From Eunapius fragilis (taxonomy: Eukaryota; Porifera; Demospongiae; Spongillida; Spongillidae): a stretch of DNA of 64,000 bases. Every line of letters begins with the position of its first letter. The stretch's first letter is position 1. Shown piece by piece: positions 30,542 through 64,000 of this stretch. The notes beneath the pieces were generated by a model. The model saw nothing but the letters and a program-made list of their open reading frames with translations, was not told the origin of the DNA and ran no database searches. The position numbers were made by a program, and so were the translations under genes. The stretch lies in assembly GCA_963681505.1 (NCBI GenBank), contig OY811986.1, positions 3,809,922 to 3,873,921 of the forward strand. Reading direction: 5' to 3'.

Positions 30542-33500
30542 ATGTTCAGGATCATCCTTCTGCAGTCTATGCTCATTGCTAGCGAAGTATACCACGGTAG
30601 TGCAACAACCATATCAGTCGACCCCTCTAATGGAAGAGACGACCCGCGCTGCCTCGTTACTCTTTCCGGAATTCCGTGCGCGACCTTGGGCTACGCCCTT
30701 CTCTACGGTAACCATTCCGCGCTCTATCTGCTCAGCACAGGCAGCGAGCACTCACTCGCCACTGGCGTGAACACCATCGCTAACCTTCGGAACGTCACAG
30801 TAGCAAGCAATGGTTCTTCGTCCACGGTGAGGTGTGTGACCAATGCTGGCTTGGTTTTCGAAAACGTTTCTTCCCTTACTATCGAGAACGTGGTGTTTCT
30901 AGGCTGCGGAGCTTTGCGCAATGGCACCAGCCGGAACCTGAGCGACACTGACAGTCCGTACTCCCTCCTAAAGCTAAAAGTGGCGCTATACTTCTATCTC
31001 TGTGATTTCGTCAGCTTGCTTAACGTCACCGTTGCTAACTCCACCGCTATCGGTGTCGTCATGTACGACACGACTGGACGTAACCTCATATCAAATTCCG
31101 TGTTTTCGGACAATGTAGCGCAGGACATGGCTACTCCCGGGGGAGGAGGATTCTACGTTGAGTTCACTTACACCGCACCGGGAGACACTTGCACTCCTTT
31201 GCCGCTACCAAACCGCAACACGGGGTCAGTGTACGACTTCGTAAACTGTACATTCTCTCGAAACGTGGCGGGCAACGGTGCAGCAAACGATCCAAAGTTC
31301 ATTATCCCTCACGGGTGCAACCACAATACGTTTGGTAAGGGCGGTGGACTGGCTGTGTTCTTCAAAGACACGGCCTCGGACAATACTATCAAACTTTCTA
31401 ACTGTACGTTTGAAAATAATATTGCAGTGTGGGGAGGAGGAGTATACGTGGAATTTCATGATGCAGCCGCGGGAAATGTAATTGAAATTCAAAGCACATT
31501 TTTAGGAAATTCTGCAAATTTTGAAGGAGGAGGGTTACGTGTGGCATACTATTATCCCAGCAACACCATGAATATCTTGGCTAATAACTTTACCATGTGG
31601 AATTCAAACCTTGTTAACAATTCAGCCTTTGCAGGAGGTGCAATCACCTTTATGCCATCATCTATAGATTTAGGTACAGCTCCACAGACATTATTTTTTA
31701 ACTGCTCCTTTGAAGGTAACAGGGCTGAGCTAGGATCAGCAATATATAGCACTGATGCTGCCAACAACATTAGGACATTGGAAGCAGTCATCAATTTCAT
31801 AGCATGCATCTTCACCAATAATATATTGACTGTGGATAATAGAAAAGCAAGTCACTACATTGGTGTAGGAGCAGTGTACCTCAATGGGGTACCTGCCAAA
31901 TTTTATGGTGTGATTGTATTTCAACAGAACAGTGGATCAGCATTGGCCATAATGAATGCATATGTGGACTTCGCTTCATGTAATATATCATTCCTAAACA
32001 ATACTGGTGACAAGGGAGGTGCCATATCTCTCATAGCTGCTGCATCTATAATTGTTGGTAAGGAGACCAATGCAAGGTTTGTGGGCAACACTGCAACCAG
32101 TTATGGAGGAGCAATATACAATTCATATGTTGAAAGAGAAAGTTTATCATTTTATGCAAACTGTTTCATTCAGTACAATGATTTTGCAGTACCACCTGAC
32201 CAGTGGACAGCTCATTTTGTATTCAGAAACAATAGTGCAATGATTAGTGGGGACTCAATTTATTCTACATCCATACTTCCTTGTTCTATATTCACAGCTA
32301 CACCTAACCAGAGCCAAACAGTTTTCTGCTGGAATCGCACATACTGGGACTATGATGATAGTTGTACAAGTGAAATAAGAACAGGATTTGGGCAGATATC
32401 CTTTAGTACAGCCCAAACATTTCCTGGAGTTACCTATCAACTGCCCATCAACATTACAGATGAGCTGGGACATAACATTCTAGCATTTACTGCATTCATA
32501 GCAACCATCAACACCAAGAAATCAAATCCAGTAGCAGAAGTGGACCCTAATTTTTATGTTGTGGCAAATGGTGTTCTTCAAATAAATGGAAATGGAAGTG
32601 CAAATGAAACACTTATTTTGTCCTTGGATGGAACTCTAGCGGGAAATTGGCACAGTGAAATTGAAGTACGGCTCCTTCCATGTCCCCCTGGCTTATCACA
32701 GACAATAAATGGATCAAAATCCATCTGTCAATGTGATCCTAACAAGACGTATAATTCAGTTATAATTTGTCTGGGCAGCAACTCTGGCAATACTTTCACT
32801 CTGATAAAGAGTGGATATTGGATCGGTTTTGATCCTAAATCGCATTCTGGAGGACTGGTAGTAGCAGCATGCCCTCAAGGGTTCTGCACATCAGGTAAGA
32901 CAGGAACAGACAAATACATCGCACTTCCAACAGAAGCAGGAAAATTAAGCAGCGTAATATGTGCTCCAAACAGGGTAGGTGTCTTGTGTGGTGAGTGTAT
33001 AGAGAAGTATGCACCATCTGTAAATGATGATTCTTATTCCTGTGTGCCTTGTAATAGATCTCAGTTGATAGGAAACATTCTCATATACGTAGGAGTAGTG
33101 TATGTTCCTCTGGTCATCTTCTTCTTAGTCATTATCCTCTTCAATGTTAAACTCACTACTGGTCCAGCCAATGCGTTCATACTATTTAGCCAAGCTATTG
33201 TAACCACCTTTAATCTAACAGTTGGGGGTCAGCTCAATATAAATGGCACCATCTATCACGGTGTGAATACATTTTTTAAAGTATGTTCATTTATATACCG
33301 TATATTCAATTTGGATTTCTTCTCATACCTTATGGACCCCTTCTGTGTGGGGAGTCAGCTCAATACACTTGACATCATTGAGCTTAATTATATTGTTGCC
33401 ATTGTGCCCTGTGTGATGATACTGATAGTGATAGTGTGTTACCAGATAACGAAGTTGACATGTATATTAGCACTCTGTGGATGCATTACAAAACCTTCAA

Positions 33501-34459
33501 ATGAACCTACACAAAAAATGGCATGCACCAAGGCCATCAGTGTGTCACCTATTCTGGCATTTGCGGCATTTCTTCTACTATCCTATAACAAGGTCAGCGT
33601 AACAGCTTCAAAGATCTTGAGCCAGACACGATTTCGTGATGCAAGTGGTACAACCATTGCAGGAACACGATCTTTCTATGCAGCTCAGGTTTCCGCAAGT
33701 GACTGGAGGTATGCATTACCTTCATCAATAGTCTCTATCCTAATCATCGCACTTCCTATTGTATTGCTTGGCTTCCCTGTGCGTTGGTTTGAGAAATGTA
33801 TTGGACGAGCACCAGCAATAATGAAGTACTACCCTGCTGATAAGGTGAATATTTTCCTTGATGCATTTCAGGGCTGCTTTCGTGACAATAGGCGTTATTT
33901 TGCAAGTGCATATTTCTTCTTTCGCCTTTTTGTCAATGTGGCTTTAGTATTCTTACCTACACTAAGCTTGCGACTAACATGCCAGCTGCTTGTTTGCATT
34001 GCAATGATTGTGTTGATTGCATTCCTACAGCCATACAAAGTGGCTGCTTACAATTATGTTGACATCCTCTTCTTCTCCAACCTTGCCTTTATCAATGCCA
34101 TTAATGCGTACATAGTGCAAACCAACAATGACTTGGATCAACTAGATGCAACCAATGGTTTGCTAGTTATCTTAAGTTTTCTAACCAGCTTGCCCTTGGT
34201 CTACATGGGAGGGTATATAATATGGCACTTTTTGGTTGAGCCGAGGAAAGTCAAGGTTATGAATGCACTGTCTCAACTCATTGAGAAATATGTGACCAAG
34301 AAAAAATCTGATGTGCCAGTGAGCATAAACCTCGGAGATATATCCATTAAGCGGTCATCGAATGGTAGATCGGTATATGGGATCACCACAGTTTCTGATG
34401 ATGATGTGATTGATGCTAGGATGCGTGAGCAAATTGACCGTGCTGCAGTGATGAGCTAA
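30542..34459 (+). CDS. intronless Pmp-like beta-helix multi-pass membrane protein, paralogue B (about 1305 aa)
   Basis: Start taken at MFRIILLQSMLIASEVYHGSA to match paralogue A; an in-frame ATG ten codons upstream (30512) is also possible. The architecture is the same as in A: signal peptide; about ten beta-helix coils (NCTFENNIAVWGGGVYVEF, RFVGNTATSYGGAIYN); Cys-rich block; transmembrane helices from about residue 845; loop NIFLDAFQGCFRDNRRYF; and a tail with IDARMREQIDRA. Residues about 15-240 and the first half of the membrane region are almost identical to A, whereas the middle beta-helix coils and most of the tail have diverged. It is divergently oriented to A at a distance of 5.5 kb, again without introns. 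The repeated ectodomain suggests a cell-surface role; that is inference. Confidence 0.88.
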   Translation: MFRIILLQSMLIASEVYHGSATTISVDPSNGRDDPRCLVTLSGIPCATLGYALLYGNHSALYLLSTGSEHSLATGVNTIANLRNVTVASNGSSSTVRCVTNAGLVFENVSSLTIENVVFLGCGALRNGTSRNLSDTDSPYSLLKLKVALYFYLCDFVSLLNVTVANSTAIGVVMYDTTGRNLISNSVFSDNVAQDMATPGGGGFYVEFTYTAPGDTCTPLPLPNRNTGSVYDFVNCTFSRNVAGNGAANDPKFIIPHGCNHNTFGKGGGLAVFFKDTASDNTIKLSNCTFENNIAVWGGGVYVEFHDAAAGNVIEIQSTFLGNSANFEGGGLRVAYYYPSNTMNILANNFTMWNSNLVNNSAFAGGAITFMPSSIDLGTAPQTLFFNCSFEGNRAELGSAIYSTDAANNIRTLEAVINFIACIFTNNILTVDNRKASHYIGVGAVYLNGVPAKFYGVIVFQQNSGSALAIMNAYVDFASCNISFLNNTGDKGGAISLIAAASIIVGKETNARFVGNTATSYGGAIYNSYVERESLSFYANCFIQYNDFAVPPDQWTAHFVFRNNSAMISGDSIYSTSILPCSIFTATPNQSQTVFCWNRTYWDYDDSCTSEIRTGFGQISFSTAQTFPGVTYQLPINITDELGHNILAFTAFIATINTKKSNPVAEVDPNFYVVANGVLQINGNGSANETLILSLDGTLAGNWHSEIEVRLLPCPPGLSQTINGSKSICQCDPNKTYNSVIICLGSNSGNTFTLIKSGYWIGFDPKSHSGGLVVAACPQGFCTSGKTGTDKYIALPTEAGKLSSVICAPNRVGVLCGECIEKYAPSVNDDSYSCVPCNRSQLIGNILIYVGVVYVPLVIFFLVIILFNVKLTTGPANAFILFSQAIVTTFNLTVGGQLNINGTIYHGVNTFFKVCSFIYRIFNLDFFSYLMDPFCVGSQLNTLDIIELNYIVAIVPCVMILIVIVCYQITKLTCILALCGCITKPSNEPTQKMACTKAISVSPILAFAAFLLLSYNKVSVTASKILSQTRFRDASGTTIAGTRSFYAAQVSASDWRYALPSSIVSILIIALPIVLLGFPVRWFEKCIGRAPAIMKYYPADKVNIFLDAFQGCFRDNRRYFASAYFFFRLFVNVALVFLPTLSLRLTCQLLVCIAMIVLIAFLQPYKVAAYNYVDILFFSNLAFINAINAYIVQTNNDLDQLDATNGLLVILSFLTSLPLVYMGGYIIWHFLVEPRKVKVMNALSQLIEKYVTKKKSDVPVSINLGDISIKRSSNGRSVYGITTVSDDDVIDARMREQIDRAAVMS

Positions 34460-35942
34460 AGAACAATGTTTCAACTGCCATATGGCGCTGCATTTGTTGC
34501 TTGTGCATGTGTATCATTGTATCATTAGCACATAGTATCTTTTACATAGTTGTGTCCATTTTTATGTAGTCATGCAATGCACAGATGGTTGAAGACCAAT
34601 TATTTTTCATGCACGATTTATTTGCCTGGCCAGTATAGCTACAATCATGCACAAAAAGGTAGCTTTTTTGAGTGATATAATAATGTGCACTATAGGCTCA
34701 TGCGGCAGGTCAAGTCAGAAAATTTTAATCTAAATCACTCTTGTTATGGGGGGGGGGCACTGGTGAGATTTACCTACTGCAAATTAAGAGTGAACAGGCT
34801 GCATTAACAAAAGCACTCCATCTCAGGACTTACTTACCTCTAGCTGAGGGGTGCTATGTGATCAGATAGGACATAACTATAATAGGATCAGGCTTTATAA
34901 TTAGTCACATCTAATAAAGGCGACCTTTAAGTAAAATGTTGAGTGCAACACTATCAATCTTGTTTTAATTGGATTCATTGAGTTGCTTGTTGTTGTTGCC
35001 TAGTGTGTGTGAGTTATACGTAACGCCGGGCTAAGGTCTGCTTCCCATAGAGGTCTATCCATATCCGTATGGGAGCCCGCTGAAGCCTGTATGGCTTCTA
35101 AACTATGCTTCCTCCTTTCAGAGGGAAGAACCATTCAGTTAATAGATCAAAAACATACACCAAACATAAACAAAAGGAAACAACCCTAGGGCAACGAGGC
35201 GCCATTGGGAGAATCAAAGATTGTCTTTAGGGCTTCGCAAGGGAAGAAAAAAGTGAACAGTTATATGAGTTAGAATATGAGATGTGCCATATTGCTTCAT
35301 TTGGAGTGGGAGGATGAGATAATAACCGTTACAGCACAACTATCAAATAGATGGGGGCAGGTTGATTTGGTAAATGTGCATGCAGAAATAATTTACACCT
35401 GTACTCAGAGCAGTCATGTACATGGATATAGAGTTACAAGACTCACATATAAACAGCGCATTAAACAAAGGCCAGTGGGCATGGGTATGGTCAGAGATAA
35501 TTCTATCTGTAGAAGAATATGCGAATAAATACACGGATTTGCAGCTGCTGTGGACTAGCACGTTGACGGAATAGGACCCAATGTTCTATTAATTTCATAG
35601 TTGTCGATTTTATCTTCGAAGATTGTCGAACGTGAGCAATCATTTCCGGAACCACATTTAAGTATTTTATTAAGCACATTGTTGAAGTTCCAGTTTTCAT
35701 TATTTGGCATCCAGTTCCTGCAGAAAAAGTGGTCGAGACTAAGCGCTCAGGAGCACCTATTCAATCTCAGATTGGACGGCGGCTAAGCTCAGCGCGACCC
35801 ATTTATAGAATTTCTAATTGACGCGCGCGGAAGCTGTTCCTAGCTGCTCCCGGCCTGACGGCTGTCTTGCATACATATACTTCGCAGCCGGGAAGGACCT
35901 GCAGAAGTCAAAAGGCGCGGCCCTTTTTGTGGAACCTAGAGT
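34460..35942. other. intergenic between paralogue B and mitoferrin 2
   Basis: AATAAA at about 34913 may end paralogue B's transcript, though 450 bp is far. Around 35060-35135 several short hairpins occur (CCCATA...TATGGG; CTTCCTCCTTTCAGAGGGAAG), so a structured RNA or SINE is conceivable but I cannot identify one. The last 150 bp before 35943 are GC-rich and probably promoter. Confidence 0.35.
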
Positions 35943-40030
<4,088 letters not shown>

Positions 40031-40138
40031 CTTCTTTCTGTTCCTTTTCCTTTGCACGACCATTGCAGTGGAATTTTTTTAAATGAACGAATTGATTTTG
40101 TATATATATCTGAGTTTTGTTACTTGGGAAGAGTGTGT

Positions 40139-40211
<73 letters not shown>

Positions 40212-40618
40212 AGAGAGCCAGAGTCCAGAGAGCCAGCATCTTTCACATCATACTGAAGCCTACGTTTGTCTGTATTTGTGTACATAACACATACACTCAG
40301 AAGAGTGTTACTGATTAAAGACATTCCAGGACATACATCAGATGTCCATAGAGCTAAATGTGCGTGCTATCTTCGCAAACATATCCGCTGCTTCATCAAA
40401 GGTGGGTGAAAAGTAAGAGGGTCCTGCATAGTTCCGATTCTTCTCGCGGCGAATGCATTGAGCTACATGTACATGTATGTGAAACGCCTTACAGAATCAA
40501 ATTTTAAAAATCATATTATTAGATTGTACGTTACGGTACGGTGTTAAATTAAATGTGCCGTAAGTTGGCTCTATTTATGAGGTTGTACCCGGTAATATCA
40601 AATTGGAGCGCGTTAACT
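40031..40618. other. intergenic between mitoferrin 2 and POLR2B
   Basis: Contains a (GT)n run (40138-40209), an imperfect direct repeat of CAGAGAGCCAGAGTC-type sequence, and no recognisable gene. A canonical AATAAA for mitoferrin 2 is not seen near its stop. The POLR2B promoter should be in the last few hundred bases. Confidence 0.5.
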
Positions 40619-63395
<22,777 letters not shown>

Positions 63396-64000
63396 GGTGT
63401 ACAGCTCACGTGTCCACTGCACATGTCTCACTGTTCCTTTGTTGCTTATTTTTTGAAGAACTTGTGTATGTATATTAAAGATGGCTGACGTCATTAATAA
63501 ATGCAGGGTTACTGGTTATATTTCATGTCTCTTGTTTTCATTTTATTTCTCATTCTCTTCTTGCCGAACCCAGACAAGTAACAATCTCGGATCGTTATTG
63601 CTAGTTTGTTAATTATCTTGTGATTCAGCAGCAGCATATATCAAGTACCCATATCCTCTTCCGATATAGGCGTGACTCATTCTGTTTCGCTTCTCACAAC
63701 AAAGGTAATAATAAGGAAAGGGGAAAAGTACCATGGCGGCCATTGTGTATACGCCTACTTACTCTGGAACTGTTAGTGTACAAAATATAAAAATTTATTG
63801 GTGATGTAGGAGGACTTGTGGATCAGATATACATAGCAAATGAGTAAAAAGTATGTAAACAATTGATAAATTATACACCATTAATTCATAAATATTACAT
63901 ACATAGTATTTAGCTGCCTGAAAATAAAACTGCTAAATGTAGGTATGTAATATTTATAAATCAATGGATGCATAATTTCCGTAATCCCTTGAATTGTTTC
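63396..64000. other. 3' flank of POLR2B
   Basis: AATAAA at 63496-63501 is the likely polyadenylation signal. Further right no gene is recognised. Near 63838-63975 an imperfect inverted repeat (TGTAAACAATTGATAAATTATAC and TATGTAATATTTATAAATCA) may be another small foldback. Confidence 0.5.
63496..63501 (+). terminator. polyadenylation signal of POLR2B
   Basis: AATAAA 100 bp after the stop codon in a TA-rich setting. Confidence 0.65.

Noticed and set aside
35060-35135. Cluster of short hairpins as a possible small structured RNA
   Set aside because: No box motifs, tRNA-like promoter or terminator could be assigned, so I do not call an RNA gene.

Overview
The window reads as nuclear DNA of an animal: genes are split by many short GT-AG introns, the non-coding DNA is full of CA/GT microsatellites, minisatellites and foldback elements, and the conserved genes (RNA polymerase II subunit 2, mitoferrin, an M17 aminopeptidase) align to animal homologues exon by exon. 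The long beta-helix plus multi-pass membrane proteins and the transposon types point to an early-branching marine invertebrate, most plausibly a sponge. That placement is inference.

Layout. (1) About 1.2-9.8 kb, minus strand: an M17 leucyl-aminopeptidase-like gene, incomplete at its 3' end, with a hAT remnant (3488-5032) and a foldback element (5254-6219) in its largest intron. (2) 9930-15577, plus strand: mitoferrin-like gene 1 in four exons, starting 127 bp from the aminopeptidase start in a head-to-head arrangement. (3) 16527-19501: a 3-kb foldback element. (4) 21113-25057 (minus) and 30542-34459 (plus): two divergent intronless paralogues encoding secreted beta-helix/Cys-rich/multi-pass membrane proteins of about 1300 residues. 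They are separated by 5.5 kb of retrotransposon and foldback debris. (5) 35943-40030: mitoferrin-like gene 2, with the same four-exon structure as gene 1. (6) 40619-63395: a complete POLR2B (RPB2) gene in 23 exons that join to a 1176-residue protein. Its intron 18 holds a 5'-truncated non-LTR element and a decayed Transib/RAG1-like DNA transposon.

The most unusual signals are: tandem arrays that begin at the 5' splice site of several POLR2B introns and multiply donor-like sequences; a GC-AG intron whose array repeats the GC donor motif; a RAG1-like transposase relic bracketed by inverted CACAGTG motifs; the mosaic intronless membrane-protein pair; and a 0.1-kb block of near identity between the two mitoferrin genes that suggests gene conversion. 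I see no operon-like functional system; the genes are mostly housekeeping (transcription, mitochondrial iron import, peptide turnover) plus a probable expanded surface-protein family.
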